From an uncultured Bacilli bacterium (GTDB lineage: Bacteria > Bacillota_I > Bacilli_A > RFN20 > CAG-631), in assembly GCA_947626825.1 (NCBI GenBank), contig CANQTM010000002.1, positions 52,223 through 116,222 on the forward strand: a stretch of DNA of 64,000 nt, written 5' to 3'. The notes under the pieces were generated by a model. That model worked only from the letters and a program-made list of their open reading frames with translations, did not search any database and was not told where the DNA came from. Made by a program: the position numbers and the translations under genes. The first letter of the stretch is position 1. Every line of letters starts with the position of its first letter. Of this stretch, positions 33,500 through 46,766 are shown piece after piece.

Positions 33500-33710
33500 A
33501 TGCAAAAAGTTGCTATTAACACTGAATATATTACATTAGGGCAATTTTTAAAATTCACGCACATTATTAGCAATGGTGGTGATGCAAAAATTTATTTAGC
33601 TACTACTGCTATATATGTTAATTCAATGCTTGAACAACGTCGCGGTAGAAAACTTTATGCTCATGATGTTGTTAAAGTTGCCAACAAAGAATTTGAAATT
33701 GTATCAGTAG

Positions 33711-33724
<14 letters not shown>
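33500..33724 (+). CDS. S4 domain protein YaaA/RlbA
   Basis: A 74-residue RNA-binding S4-domain protein: ITLGQFLKFTHIISNGGDAKIYLATTAIYVNSMLEQRRGRKLYAHDVV. It matches Bacillus YaaA (RlbA), which lies between dnaN and recF there and is implicated in ribosome assembly. The stop overlaps the recF start by 14 bases. Confidence 0.93.
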
Positions 33725-36810
<3,086 letters not shown>

Positions 36811-36827
36811 GAAAGGAATAAAGTAAC

Positions 36828-39458
36828 ATGAGCGATAAAGAAAAATTAAATGATTTTATCGAAGCTGAAAAAGTTGAAGATAATAATAGTAATATAGAAA
36901 TAGCTAATCTTTCAGAAAAAGTAAAAAAGTCTTTCCTTGAATATGCTATGTCAGTTATTGTTGCAAGAGCAATTCCAGATGTCAAAGATGGTATGAAGCC
37001 AGTTCATAGAAGAATTTTATTTGGTATGAGCGAAGCAGGTATGTATTCAACAACACCACACAAAAAATCTGCACGTATTGTTGGTGATGTCATGGGTAAA
37101 TATCACCCTCATGGAGATTCATCAATATATGAAGCAATGGTTCGTTTAGCACAAGGATTTTCTACTCGATATCCTTTAGTTGATGGACATGGAAACTTTG
37201 GTTCAATTGATGGTGATGGTGCTGCTGCAATGCGTTATACCGAAGCACGTATGTCAAAAATAGCCATGGAAATGGTTAGAGATATTCATAAAAATACAGT
37301 TGATTTTGTTCCAAATTATGATGGTGAAGATGAAGAACCAGTAGCATTGCCATCTAGATTTCCAAATATTTTAGTTAATGGTGCCACAGGAATTGCTGTA
37401 GGTATGGCTACTAATATTCCACCTCACAATTTAGGTGAAGCTATTGATGCTACTTTAGCTGTATATGAAAATCCTGATATTTCAGTTGCTGATTTAATGA
37501 ATATTATTCCAGGTCCTGATTTTCCAACAGGAGCATATATTATGGGAAAATCTGGCATTGTTAAGGCGTATGAAACAGGGCAAGGAACAATTATTATTCG
37601 TTCAAAAACTGATATAGATTATAAAGGCCCAAATGGAAAACCAAGAATTGTTATTAGTGAAATACCTTATGGTGTTAATAAAGCTAATATGATTGAAAAA
37701 ATGGGAGAACTTGCTAGGGATAAAATAATTGATGGCTTAACTGATATTCGTGATGAATCAGCAGGTGAAGATATAAGAGTTGTTATTGAACTTAGAAAAG
37801 ATGTTGTTCCTGAAGTTGTATTAAATCAATTGTTCAAATTAACTACTTTGCAAACATCTTACGGAATCAATTGTTTAGTTTTGGATAATGGAGAGCCAAA
37901 AGTTTATGGAATTAAATCGATTTTACAAGCTTATATGAATCACCAATTTGATGTTGTAAGTAGAAGAATTCGTTTTGATTTAGCAAAAGATGAAGAAAGA
38001 GCTCATATTTTAAAGGGCTTAATTAAAGCTTTAGCTAATATTGATGAAGTTATTGCTATAATTAAACAAACAAAAGATAATGATGATTCAACAGCTAAAT
38101 TAATGGAAAAATTTGAAATGTCTGAAAAGCAAGCAAAGGCAGTTTTAGCAATGACACTTTCTAAATTAAATTCATTAGAAACTGAAAAAATTGAAACTGA
38201 ACATCATGATCTTGAAGAAGAAATTGCTTATTTTAATAGAGTTTTAAATGATAAAAATGAAATTTATAAAATTATTAAATCAGAAATGTTAGAAATAAAA
38301 GAAAAATATGCTGACAAACGTCGTTCTGAAATTTTAGGTGGAGAATTTAATATCGATGATGAAGATTTAATTCCACAAGAAGATATTATTATTACTCTAA
38401 CAGTTAATGGGTATATAAAACGTGTTCCTTCTGATACATATCATACACAAAAACGTGGTGGTAAAGGAATGCGTGGTATGACAACTAATGATGATGATAT
38501 TGTTGATAAAATTGTTGTTGCTAATACCCATGAAGATATTTTATTCTTTACAAATTATGGTAAAGTTTATCGAATAAGAGGACATCAAATTCCAGAATAT
38601 TCAAGAACATCAAAAGGTATTCCAGCTATTAATTTGTTAAAGATGGATAATCAAGAAAAAATACGTTCAATTATTTCTATCGATAATAAATCAAATGAAT
38701 TAACAGATGAACATAGTTTAGTTTTTGTTACAAAAAAAGGCGTTACAAAAAGAGTTTATTTATCTGAATTTGTTAGAATTAATCAAAATGGAAAAATTGC
38801 CATTAATCTTCGTGAAGATGATGAATTAATTGATGTAAAATTAACAGATGGAAGTGCTGAAATATTTATTGCATCATCAAATGGTAAAGTTGTTAGATTT
38901 AATGAAAGTGAAATTCGTTGTATGGGTCGAACAGCTTCAGGAGTTAGAGGCATTAATGTTGGCTCTGGCGAAGTTGTCGGTGTTGCTACATCACTTGAAG
39001 GACAATATATCTTAGTAATTTCAGAATATGGATATGGTAAAAAATCTAAAATGGAAGATTATCGTCTAACTAAACGTGGTGGTCAAGGTGTTTTAACTAT
39101 CAAAACAACTGATAAAAACGGTAAATTGGCTAAAATTGTTGCTGTTAATGGTGATGAAGATGTTTTAGTTGTTACAAATTTAGGAATTATTATTAGAACA
39201 TCATTAAAGCAAGTTAATGTTTCTGGTCGTAATACTTTAGGAGTTAGAATTATTAAATTATCTAATGACCAAAAAGTGTCTTCTTTATGCGTAACTGAAG
39301 CATATGATGAAGAAAGCAATGAAGTTATAAATGGAAATTTAGATAATAATGAAACCGAACAAAAAAATGTCGATGAAAATGATATTATTGAAAATTCAGA
39401 AACTAATGAAACTCTTGATGAACAAATAGAAAATGATAATAATGATGTTGAAGAATAG
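36828..39458 (+). CDS. gyrA: DNA gyrase subunit A
   Basis: An 876-residue GyrA. The catalytic tyrosine is in [10 protein letters not shown]. The quinolone-determining region reads [17 protein letters not shown], with Ser and Glu at the usual resistance positions, the sensitive-type residues of Gram-positives. The C-terminal pinwheel has the GyrA box [10 protein letters not shown], which separates gyrase from topoisomerase IV. The last 60 residues are Asn/Glu rich and acidic, a tail that modulates wrapping in some species. 17 bases after gyrB. Confidence 0.97.
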   Translation: MSDKEKLNDFIEAEKVEDNNSNIEIANLSEKVKKSFLEYAMSVIVARAIPDVKDGMKPVHRRILFGMSEAGMYSTTPHKKSARIVGDVMGKYHPHGDSSIYEAMVRLAQGFSTRYPLVDGHGNFGSIDGDGAAAMRYTEARMSKIAMEMVRDIHKNTVDFVPNYDGEDEEPVALPSRFPNILVNGATGIAVGMATNIPPHNLGEAIDATLAVYENPDISVADLMNIIPGPDFPTGAYIMGKSGIVKAYETGQGTIIIRSKTDIDYKGPNGKPRIVISEIPYGVNKANMIEKMGELARDKIIDGLTDIRDESAGEDIRVVIELRKDVVPEVVLNQLFKLTTLQTSYGINCLVLDNGEPKVYGIKSILQAYMNHQFDVVSRRIRFDLAKDEERAHILKGLIKALANIDEVIAIIKQTKDNDDSTAKLMEKFEMSEKQAKAVLAMTLSKLNSLETEKIETEHHDLEEEIAYFNRVLNDKNEIYKIIKSEMLEIKEKYADKRRSEILGGEFNIDDEDLIPQEDIIITLTVNGYIKRVPSDTYHTQKRGGKGMRGMTTNDDDIVDKIVVANTHEDILFFTNYGKVYRIRGHQIPEYSRTSKGIPAINLLKMDNQEKIRSIISIDNKSNELTDEHSLVFVTKKGVTKRVYLSEFVRINQNGKIAINLREDDELIDVKLTDGSAEIFIASSNGKVVRFNESEIRCMGRTASGVRGINVGSGEVVGVATSLEGQYILVISEYGYGKKSKMEDYRLTKRGGQGVLTIKTTDKNGKLAKIVAVNGDEDVLVVTNLGIIIRTSLKQVNVSGRNTLGVRIIKLSNDQKVSSLCVTEAYDEESNEVINGNLDNNETEQKNVDENDIIENSETNETLDEQIENDNNDVEE

Positions 39459-39469
39459 AGGCCAAAATT

Positions 39470-40762
39470 ATGATTGATATTGCTATTTTAAGGAATAATC
39501 CTGAAGCTGTTAAAGAAAACATGATAAAAAAATATCAACAAAACAAACTTCATTTAGTTGATGAAATTTTAGATGTTGATAAAAAATGTCGAGAATATGT
39601 TACTAAAGGCAGCGAATTACGTGGTAAGAAAAATGAACTTAGTAAACAAATTGGAATTTATTTTAAAAATAAAGAAATAGAAAAAGCTAATGAAACAAAA
39701 AAATTAATTGCCAATATCGATGAACAATTAAAAGATTTAGAAGTTCAAGAAGAACAATTAATCAAACAAAGAACTTCATTGATGATGAAAATTCCTAATT
39801 TCATAGATCCTGAAGTTCCAATTGGTCCAGATGATACACATAATGTAGAACTTCAAAAGTTTGGTGAGCCAGCATTAAAAGATTTTGAAATTCCATATCA
39901 TACAGATATTATGGAAAGCTTTTCAGGAATTGATATTGATGCTGCAAGACGTGTATCAGGTAATGGTTTTTATTATTTAACTGGTGATATTGCTAGATTA
40001 CATTCAGCTGTTTTAACTTATGCTCGTGATTTTATGATTGATCGTGGTTTTACATATGTTTTACCACCATTTATGATTAGAAGTAGTGTAGTAACTGGCG
40101 TTATGTCATTTGAAGAAATGGACGCAATGATGTATAAAATTGAAGGGGAAGATCTTTATTTAATTGGTACTTCAGAACATTCAATGATTGGACGTTTTAT
40201 TGATCAAATTATTGATGAAAAAAATTTACCATATGTTTTAACATCATATTCTCCATGTTTTAGAAAAGAAAAAGGAGCTCATGGTTTAGAAGAAAGAGGA
40301 GTATATCGTATTCATCAATTTGAAAAACAAGAAATGATAATAGTATGTAAGCCTGAAGAATCTAGAGATTGGTTTGTAAAATTATATACTAATACTGTTG
40401 ATTTGTTCCGTTCAATGGATATTCCAGTAAGAACATTGGAATGTTGTTCAGGTGATTTGGCAGATTTAAAATGTCGTTCAATAGATGTAGAAGCATGGTC
40501 ACCACGTCAACAAAAATATTTTGAAGTTGGTTCTTGTTCAAATTTAACTGATGCCCAAGCACGAAGATTAAGTATTCGTGTTAAAGGAGAAGATGGTAAT
40601 AAATATTTACCACATACTTTAAACAATACTGTAGTTGCTTCACCAAGAATGTTAATTGCTTTACTTGAAAATAATTTGAATGCTGATGGTTCGGTAAATA
40701 TACCAAAAGTTTTACAACCATATATGGGTGGTAAAACAAAATTAGTTCCAAATAAAAAATAA
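39470..40762 (+). CDS. serS: Seryl-tRNA synthetase
   Basis: A 430-residue class II synthetase. The N-terminal tRNA-binding coiled coil (about residues 30-100) precedes motif 2 (CFRKEKGAHGLEERGVYRIHQFEKQEM) and motif 3 (LNNTVVASPRMLIALLENN). It charges tRNA-Ser. It follows gyrA by 11 bases, with weak ribosome binding sequence (GAGG), and ends at an intrinsic terminator. Position beside gyrBA is common in Firmicutes. Confidence 0.97.
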   Translation: MIDIAILRNNPEAVKENMIKKYQQNKLHLVDEILDVDKKCREYVTKGSELRGKKNELSKQIGIYFKNKEIEKANETKKLIANIDEQLKDLEVQEEQLIKQRTSLMMKIPNFIDPEVPIGPDDTHNVELQKFGEPALKDFEIPYHTDIMESFSGIDIDAARRVSGNGFYYLTGDIARLHSAVLTYARDFMIDRGFTYVLPPFMIRSSVVTGVMSFEEMDAMMYKIEGEDLYLIGTSEHSMIGRFIDQIIDEKNLPYVLTSYSPCFRKEKGAHGLEERGVYRIHQFEKQEMIIVCKPEESRDWFVKLYTNTVDLFRSMDIPVRTLECCSGDLADLKCRSIDVEAWSPRQQKYFEVGSCSNLTDAQARRLSIRVKGEDGNKYLPHTLNNTVVASPRMLIALLENNLNADGSVNIPKVLQPYMGGKTKLVPNKK

Positions 40763-40785
40763 AAGCACTTAAAATGTGCTTTTTG
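40761..40785 (+). terminator. Intrinsic terminator after serS, close to the dus start
   Basis: AAAAGCAC, 7-base loop, GTGCTTTT, then TTG. An 8-bp stem; the last T residues lie only 8 bases before the dus ATG. Confidence 0.75.
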
Positions 40786-40792
40786 TCATGTT

Positions 40793-41767
40793 ATGGGATA
40801 TAAAATAGGAAATATTCAAATAGATAATATTTTAAGTTTAGCGCCAATGGCTGGAGTTACTAATATTGCTTATCGTAAAATGTGTAAAAAATATGGAGCA
40901 GGAGTTGTAACAACAGAAATGATTTCTGACAAAGGTATTTTTTATAATGATAAAAAAACTAAAATGTTAGGAATGATAGATGATTTTGAACATCCTGTAG
41001 GCATACAAATTTTTGGCGGTGATTTAGAAACATTAATTTTTGCTGCCAAATGGGTTGATGAAGAAACAAATGCTGATTTTATTGATATAAATATGGGTTG
41101 TCCTGTTTTAAAAGTCTTAAAAAGTAATGCTGGCAGCAAATACTTACTTGATGTTGATAGAATTTATAAAACAGTTGATTCTATTGTCAAAAATGTAAAA
41201 AAGCCTGTTACTGTAAAGATTAGAATAGGATATGATCATAATTCAATAAATGCTATAGAAGTATGTAATGCCATCATTAAAGCTAACGCAAGTGCTATTG
41301 CGATTCATGGTCGAACAAAAAGTGATTTGTATTCAGGCGAAGTTAATTATCAAATAATTAAAGAAATTAAAGAGCAACATCCAAATTTTCCAATAATTGC
41401 AAATGGAAATATTGATTCTCCTCAAAAGGCAAAACAAGTATTAGATTATACAAAATGCGATGGCCTTATGATTGGCCGTGCTTCATATGGTAATCCATTT
41501 ATTTTTAAACAAATTAATCATTATTTAAAATATAATGAACTTTTAGATGACTTGAAAATTGCTGATAGAATCAATATTTTACTTGATTATGCTAAAGATT
41601 TGATTTTTTATAAAGGTGAATTGATGGCAATGAAAGAATTACGAGGTCAGGCTGGTTGGTTTATTAAAAATTGTCCAAATAGTTCTAAAATAAGGGCACA
41701 ACTTTCAAGTATTAACACCTTTGATGATTTAAAAAATATCTTAAATTTAACAATTTTTGAAAATTAA
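40793..41767 (+). CDS. dusB: tRNA-dihydrouridine synthase
   Basis: A 324-residue flavoenzyme that reduces uridines in tRNA to dihydrouridine. Motifs: SLAPMAGVTNIAYRKMC, DINMGCPVLKV with the catalytic Cys, GSKYLLD, AIHGRTKSDLYSGEVNY, and GLMIGRASYGNPFIF. It is DusB-like by length and motifs. No Shine-Dalgarno is visible before the ATG, and the serS terminator occupies that space; another ATG lies 5 bases upstream out of frame. Translation start is therefore unusual. A terminator follows. Confidence 0.92.
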   Translation: MGYKIGNIQIDNILSLAPMAGVTNIAYRKMCKKYGAGVVTTEMISDKGIFYNDKKTKMLGMIDDFEHPVGIQIFGGDLETLIFAAKWVDEETNADFIDINMGCPVLKVLKSNAGSKYLLDVDRIYKTVDSIVKNVKKPVTVKIRIGYDHNSINAIEVCNAIIKANASAIAIHGRTKSDLYSGEVNYQIIKEIKEQHPNFPIIANGNIDSPQKAKQVLDYTKCDGLMIGRASYGNPFIFKQINHYLKYNELLDDLKIADRINILLDYAKDLIFYKGELMAMKELRGQAGWFIKNCPNSSKIRAQLSSINTFDDLKNILNLTIFEN

Positions 41768-41773
41768 AATACT

Positions 41774-41805
41774 AAAAGAACTTTATGTTCTTTTTATTTT
41801 TTTTT
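41774..41805 (+). terminator. Intrinsic terminator after dus
   Basis: AAAAGAAC, short loop, GTTCTTTT followed by a long T tract: an 8-bp stem. Confidence 0.85.
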
Positions 41806-41863
41806 AGGACAAAAAAACAATAATTTTTGAAAAATATTTATATTTTAAAATTAATACTATGTA

Positions 41864-41887
41864 TTAAGCGCTTACATATGTTATAAT
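41864..41887 (+). promoter_or_regulatory. Extended -10 promoter with overlapping LacI/CcpA-type operator
   Basis: TGTTATAAT (41879-41887) is an extended -10. Just upstream TAAGCGCTTA (41865-41874) is a perfect palindrome centred on CG, as in LacI/GalR-family operators, and the reverse strand TGTAAGCGCTTAAT resembles a catabolite-responsive element with two end mismatches. There is no good -35, so the operator occupies its place. It would control the 15.6 kb carbohydrate operon. Confidence 0.65.
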
Positions 41888-41927
41888 TACAGCGATATAA
41901 AATTTCATATATTTTAGGAGGAAATTT

Positions 41928-43496
41928 ATGCAAAAGAAAAATTATTTGCTATTATGTGTTTTACTTTCAACTGCATTAATAAGTTGTGGTACAACAAATA
42001 ATAGTGAGGCAAGTAGTAATCCTAGTGAACAAACTACTAGTTCTGATGTTTCAACAAGTACCCCAAGCGAATCTAGTACCACTAGTGATTCTAGTGTTCC
42101 AAGCAGTACAAGCACACCTACTAGTAGCAGCACTTCAAGTGCTTCAACAAATTCTTCGAGCAGTTATGTGGTTGATGAATCAGTTGATTTTAGTAAAATG
42201 CTTTCTGATACTATTGATTTAGAAAGGACAAGTTCTTTACCTGCTTATACTCCACAAACATTTGATGTATCAACTTATACAACAAGCAAAACTAACTTGA
42301 GTGATGGTGTTGATTTAATAAAAGTTGATTATAGTTTAAAAAATGGTAATAAAATTTGGCCAAAAGTTATTGAAGTTGATTTAAGTAAAGCAAATATTGT
42401 TGCTGGAAGTAATGATAATACTACAGATCAAAATCTTTATAAAACTAGAACACTTCCAATTACTCAAGCTACTGCTTGGGAAAGAGACAATCAAGGTAAA
42501 CAATTTATTGCTGTTACAAATGCTGATTTTTTTGGCTCAACAGTTGTAAATGCTTTTGCAAAAGATAATGTTGTTTTAAAAGCTTCACATAATTTTCAAA
42601 AAAATAGTGATGGTGCTCTTGAAGATGTACCTAAATCAAAGCCAATGCTATTTGGAGTATCAAGTGCTGGTGCAAAAATTGCTCCAATTACAAATGAAAG
42701 CGATTATGAGACTAATTTGCAAGGCTATATAATGCAAGGCTCTATTATTGCATTTAATCATGAAGGGGTTGCTCAATTAAAAACTTCATTTCCACAAGAA
42801 AATGGAGTTATAAAACAAGGAATGAGTGTTTTAACTTCAAAAAAATCTTTTAATATTCAATCTCAAAATAAAGTTTATTTATTTAAAAAGATTCAAAAAG
42901 ATCAAACACCTGATGGTGATGTTAGAGGTTGTATTATTGAAGATGTTAGTGGCGTTTCAAAAGTAACTATTTCTGATGATGATTTTGGATATATAGTTGT
43001 TGGTTATAAAACTAAATTTGAATATAATGTTGGCGATTATTTTATGGCTTCAAAAAATATAATTGGAAGTCAAGATGGCAAATGGCTTGGATTTAATACA
43101 ATTTTAGGTTGTCGTCAATCTTTAGTTGAAAATGGAACTATTCCTGCAACTGTTGCTAAAGAAGATTCAAATGGCGCACAATCAAGAGTTCCAAGAACAG
43201 CTGTTGGTATTAAACCTGATGGTAAAGTTGTTATTGTTTCCATTGAAGATATACATTATGGTTCAAAAAATTGGCAAGCAACATGCAGTGGTTTAACTTT
43301 ACCTCAATTAGCAGATTTTATGAGATATTATGGTTGTTATGTAGCTGCAAATTTTGATGGTGGTGGTTCATCACAATTAATAACTAAAGCAAAAGGTGGA
43401 GAAGCAACTGTACAAACAAGATCTTCTGATACAGGAAGTGATAAAGTTAATTCTTCAAGAACTGTTATAAATACAATTATTGTAACAACAAAATAA
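41928..43496 (+). CDS. Lipoprotein with phosphodiester glycosidase (NAGPA-like, DUF2233) domain
   Basis: A 522-residue predicted lipoprotein (lipobox LISC, Cys20), then a linker of about 60 residues that is almost all Ser/Thr/Pro (residues 26-85). The C-terminal domain has RVPRTAVGIKPDGKVVIVSIED and NFDGGGSSQLI (around residue 474), the core of the phosphodiester glycosidase family related to human N-acetylglucosamine-1-phosphodiester alpha-N-acetylglucosaminidase. It would trim sugar phosphodiesters outside the cell, for example teichoic acid or polysaccharide phosphates. First gene of the large operon; strong TAGGAGG site. Confidence 0.85.
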   Translation: MQKKNYLLLCVLLSTALISCGTTNNSEASSNPSEQTTSSDVSTSTPSESSTTSDSSVPSSTSTPTSSSTSSASTNSSSSYVVDESVDFSKMLSDTIDLERTSSLPAYTPQTFDVSTYTTSKTNLSDGVDLIKVDYSLKNGNKIWPKVIEVDLSKANIVAGSNDNTTDQNLYKTRTLPITQATAWERDNQGKQFIAVTNADFFGSTVVNAFAKDNVVLKASHNFQKNSDGALEDVPKSKPMLFGVSSAGAKIAPITNESDYETNLQGYIMQGSIIAFNHEGVAQLKTSFPQENGVIKQGMSVLTSKKSFNIQSQNKVYLFKKIQKDQTPDGDVRGCIIEDVSGVSKVTISDDDFGYIVVGYKTKFEYNVGDYFMASKNIIGSQDGKWLGFNTILGCRQSLVENGTIPATVAKEDSNGAQSRVPRTAVGIKPDGKVVIVSIEDIHYGSKNWQATCSGLTLPQLADFMRYYGCYVAANFDGGGSSQLITKAKGGEATVQTRSSDTGSDKVNSSRTVINTIIVTTK

Positions 43497-43522
43497 TAGA
43501 TTTAAGAAAGAGGTTTTATTAT

Positions 43523-46500
43523 ATGAAAAATGCCAAAAAAATACTGCTTTCATTTGGCATGATTGCATTAACTACCAGTTGTGGAATGAAATTAGATTCA
43601 AAATCTATTGATCCCAAAGATTTGGCAGCTAGTGTAACTAGATTAAATGAAAGAGATGAAGATTCGTCAAGAGTTTATTATAACTATATTGACAATGTAA
43701 ACGAAAAATATGGAGATAATTATTTAAATTCAAATGCCAAACAAATATTATATCCAGAAGGCAATGATGGTACATTAGATAATGAAAATCTAGTCGATAT
43801 TGATAAGATGGATAAAAAACCTGACTATGCAAGAGTAATTGTTTCTAATACTAGTAGAACATATACTTTTAATAACTTTAATGCATCGTTACATGGGCGT
43901 TATCGTTTATACCTTGAATATTTTATTCCTTCAAATTTTGCCTCATCTGCTTTAATAAGTGTCAATATTAATAATACTGTTCCATTTTTAGAAGCTGAAG
44001 CAATTACATTGCCTCTTTTATATCAAGATGATGTAAGTTATGATGAAAATGGAAAAAAGAATTTTGATAGTTATACTACTAAATATGGTGATCAAATGAC
44101 ACCAACACAAAAAAGAGTTTTAAGATGGCAAACAGAAGGCCTTTATGAAAGTAAATATTCAACAACTGAACCATTAGTTTTTGATATCGATAGTTCAAGT
44201 AATCCACAAATTACTATTACAAATCTTTCAAGTGACTATTTCTACATTGGCTCGCTAACTTTACAGCCTGTTGAAAAAGCTAAAACATATAATCAATATT
44301 TAGAAGAACATATATCTACAAGTCAAGGACTTGATAATATTGAATTAAATGCAATTGATTATGATTATAAAAATACTAATGATGCTACAGTTACTAATGA
44401 ACAATCTCCTGCTGTAACTCCTTATGAAAATGATAGAAAATTATTGAATGTTACTTCTGGTTGGGATCAATCAGGTCAAGCAATTACTTGGAGTTTCAAT
44501 GTTGAATCAGCTGGATTTTATCCTATTGTTGTTCATTATTATAATGGTAATGATAATTTCCCATTATTTAGAAAAATACAAATTAATGGTGAAGTACCAT
44601 TTTATGAAGTTGAAAATTATTCTTTCCCTACAACTTCATCACATTATGAAAACGAAACATTATCAGATAGTAATGGCAATCCATATTATTTCTATTTAAA
44701 ACAAGGTGCTAATACAATCACTTTAACATCTACAATGGAACCTCTTTTAGAAGTTTATACAAATTTAATGGCAGTTTATGATGATATCAATCAATTTTCA
44801 ATTGATATTAGAAAAGTTACTGGTGCAGTAATTGATGCTAATAAAGATTATAAAATAACAAAATATTTCACTGAAACATTACCAGTTTTAAAAGCTTATA
44901 AAAATATTATTTTAGATTCTTATGATAAACTTCGTAATTTTGTTGGAAATAATAAATCTTCAAGTTCTTTAACATATTTCCAAAGAATGATTGAATTAGT
45001 TGATGAATTAATTGAAGAACCAGATGATTTACCTTTAAAACTTAGTAAATTCTCATCTGGTGATAACTGTCTTGCAAAACTTGTTGCAGATACAGCAAAT
45101 ACATTGCAATCTACAAATATGGTTTTGGATACTATATATGTTACTAATGATCAATCAAAAATTAGGCCAAGCAATGCATCTTGGTTTTCATCATTTTATT
45201 CATCACTTGTAACATTAGGACAAACATTTACTTCAGATAAATATAAAACAATATTAAATGATGGCGAATTAAATATTTGGTCATCACGATCACAGGCTTA
45301 TAATGACATTTTACAAACATTTGCTGATAACGAATTCACACCAAATACAAAATGTGCTGAATTTCCAAATGGTATAAAAGTAAATATTAGACAAATGCCT
45401 AGTGAAGATAATTTGATTTATGCTTATGCTGCTGATACAGTACCTGATTTAGTTTTAGGTATCAATTCAGGAAGAGCATTTGAATTTGCTTTACGTGGTG
45501 ATGCAGCATTCCCACTTAGTGATTTTGATTCTTCATGGAAATATGTTAATAACCATTGGGGCTTTACTCCATATTTTTGGGATGTTGTTTCAAATATGCC
45601 ACATGGACAATTAATGTCAATGTTATATAATGATAAATTTTATTCAGTTCCAGAAACAACAAGTGTGCAATTAATGTTTTCACGTGATGATATTATGGAT
45701 GTTGCTGGTGATAATAGACAACCATTACCAATTCCAAATACTTGGAATGAATTGATTGGAGAATTATATAAGATTCAATCACAAGGTATGAATTTCTATT
45801 ATCCAACTAGTGCTTCAGGTTCTTTAAAAGGACTTGCTTCAACAGCTCAATTCATTTTACAAAATAATGGTTCTATTCTTTCTTCAAATGCTTATACAAC
45901 TGATTTAAGAGCTGATGCAACATATGAAGGAATTAAATTATTAACTGATTTATATACAATTTATGCTTTACCTACTGAAGTTGCATCTTTCTATAATCAT
46001 TTTAGATATGGTACTTATCCATTAGGAATTGGCGATTTAGGTATGTATTTACAACTTAAATATGTAGCTCCTGAATTATTAGGAAAATGGTCAGTTCATC
46101 AAATACCTGGCCTTGAACAAAATCCAATTAATACCGATCCTGATCATCCTATTTATAAAGATTTAAATCATGATGGTGAAGGTGATCCTGTTTCAAGATG
46201 GTATATTTCTAATGGTTCTGCTGCAATGATCTTTAACAATTCAAAAATGATTGATGAAGCTTGGTTATTCTTACAATGGTGGATGACTGAAGATATTCAA
46301 GAAGCATTCACTGATGCTTTACAATCTACATTTGGTCCATCAGTAGTTTGGTTTTCTGCAAATTTAGATGCAGCTAAATCTTTACCAATTGATTCAAATG
46401 TTAGAGATGTAGTTTTAAATCAAGTACATTGGATTATTGATTTACAACAAATCCCTGGTCAATATATGTTAGAAAGAGGTTTATCAGATATTTGGAACAC

Positions 46501-46753
46501 TGTCGTATTTGGTACATCATCTTCTGGTGATATTTCAGGTAGAACTGTTGGAGAAGCAATTGATTTACAAAAAGTTTTAATGGATAGAGAAATACAAAGA
46601 AAAATGGAAGAATTTGGTTATTATGATACTAATGCTATGACTGGTACGAGAGCCTACATATTAAGGAATTTTGATTGGGTTGAGTCATGTTTTACAAATT
46701 TCAAAAAAGGTACTACTGGTGGCAATAAATCAACACCATATTGTAGCATTTAG
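43523..46753 (+). CDS. Large carbohydrate-binding lipoprotein with extra N-terminal beta modules
   Basis: A 1,076-residue lipoprotein (lipobox TTSC, Cys20). The C-terminal half, from about residue 575, looks like a family 1 extracellular solute-binding protein: GELNIWSSRSQAYNDILQTF, VPDLVLGINSGRAF, WNELIGELYKIQSQG, PLGIGDLGMY, and MIDEAWLFLQWWMTED. The first half contains two apparent beta-sandwich modules (about 80-260 and 300-430) with patterns such as GRYRLYLEYFIP and ESAGFYPIVVHYYNG, resembling galactose-binding-like CBMs; a helical segment links them to the binding protein. Typical binding proteins are about 420 residues. It is the only clear solute-binding protein of the operon. Confidence 0.85.
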   Translation: MKNAKKILLSFGMIALTTSCGMKLDSKSIDPKDLAASVTRLNERDEDSSRVYYNYIDNVNEKYGDNYLNSNAKQILYPEGNDGTLDNENLVDIDKMDKKPDYARVIVSNTSRTYTFNNFNASLHGRYRLYLEYFIPSNFASSALISVNINNTVPFLEAEAITLPLLYQDDVSYDENGKKNFDSYTTKYGDQMTPTQKRVLRWQTEGLYESKYSTTEPLVFDIDSSSNPQITITNLSSDYFYIGSLTLQPVEKAKTYNQYLEEHISTSQGLDNIELNAIDYDYKNTNDATVTNEQSPAVTPYENDRKLLNVTSGWDQSGQAITWSFNVESAGFYPIVVHYYNGNDNFPLFRKIQINGEVPFYEVENYSFPTTSSHYENETLSDSNGNPYYFYLKQGANTITLTSTMEPLLEVYTNLMAVYDDINQFSIDIRKVTGAVIDANKDYKITKYFTETLPVLKAYKNIILDSYDKLRNFVGNNKSSSSLTYFQRMIELVDELIEEPDDLPLKLSKFSSGDNCLAKLVADTANTLQSTNMVLDTIYVTNDQSKIRPSNASWFSSFYSSLVTLGQTFTSDKYKTILNDGELNIWSSRSQAYNDILQTFADNEFTPNTKCAEFPNGIKVNIRQMPSEDNLIYAYAADTVPDLVLGINSGRAFEFALRGDAAFPLSDFDSSWKYVNNHWGFTPYFWDVVSNMPHGQLMSMLYNDKFYSVPETTSVQLMFSRDDIMDVAGDNRQPLPIPNTWNELIGELYKIQSQGMNFYYPTSASGSLKGLASTAQFILQNNGSILSSNAYTTDLRADATYEGIKLLTDLYTIYALPTEVASFYNHFRYGTYPLGIGDLGMYLQLKYVAPELLGKWSVHQIPGLEQNPINTDPDHPIYKDLNHDGEGDPVSRWYISNGSAAMIFNNSKMIDEAWLFLQWWMTEDIQEAFTDALQSTFGPSVVWFSANLDAAKSLPIDSNVRDVVLNQVHWIIDLQQIPGQYMLERGLSDIWNTVVFGTSSSGDISGRTVGEAIDLQKVLMDREIQRKMEEFGYYDTNAMTGTRAYILRNFDWVESCFTNFKKGTTGGNKSTPYCSI

Positions 46754-46766
46754 AAAGGAGTAATTT

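Noticed and set aside
41986-42222. Overlapping frames across the Ser/Thr-rich linker of the NAGPA-like lipoprotein
   Set aside because: They are shadows created by repetitive AGT/ACT codons; no start site or homology supports them.
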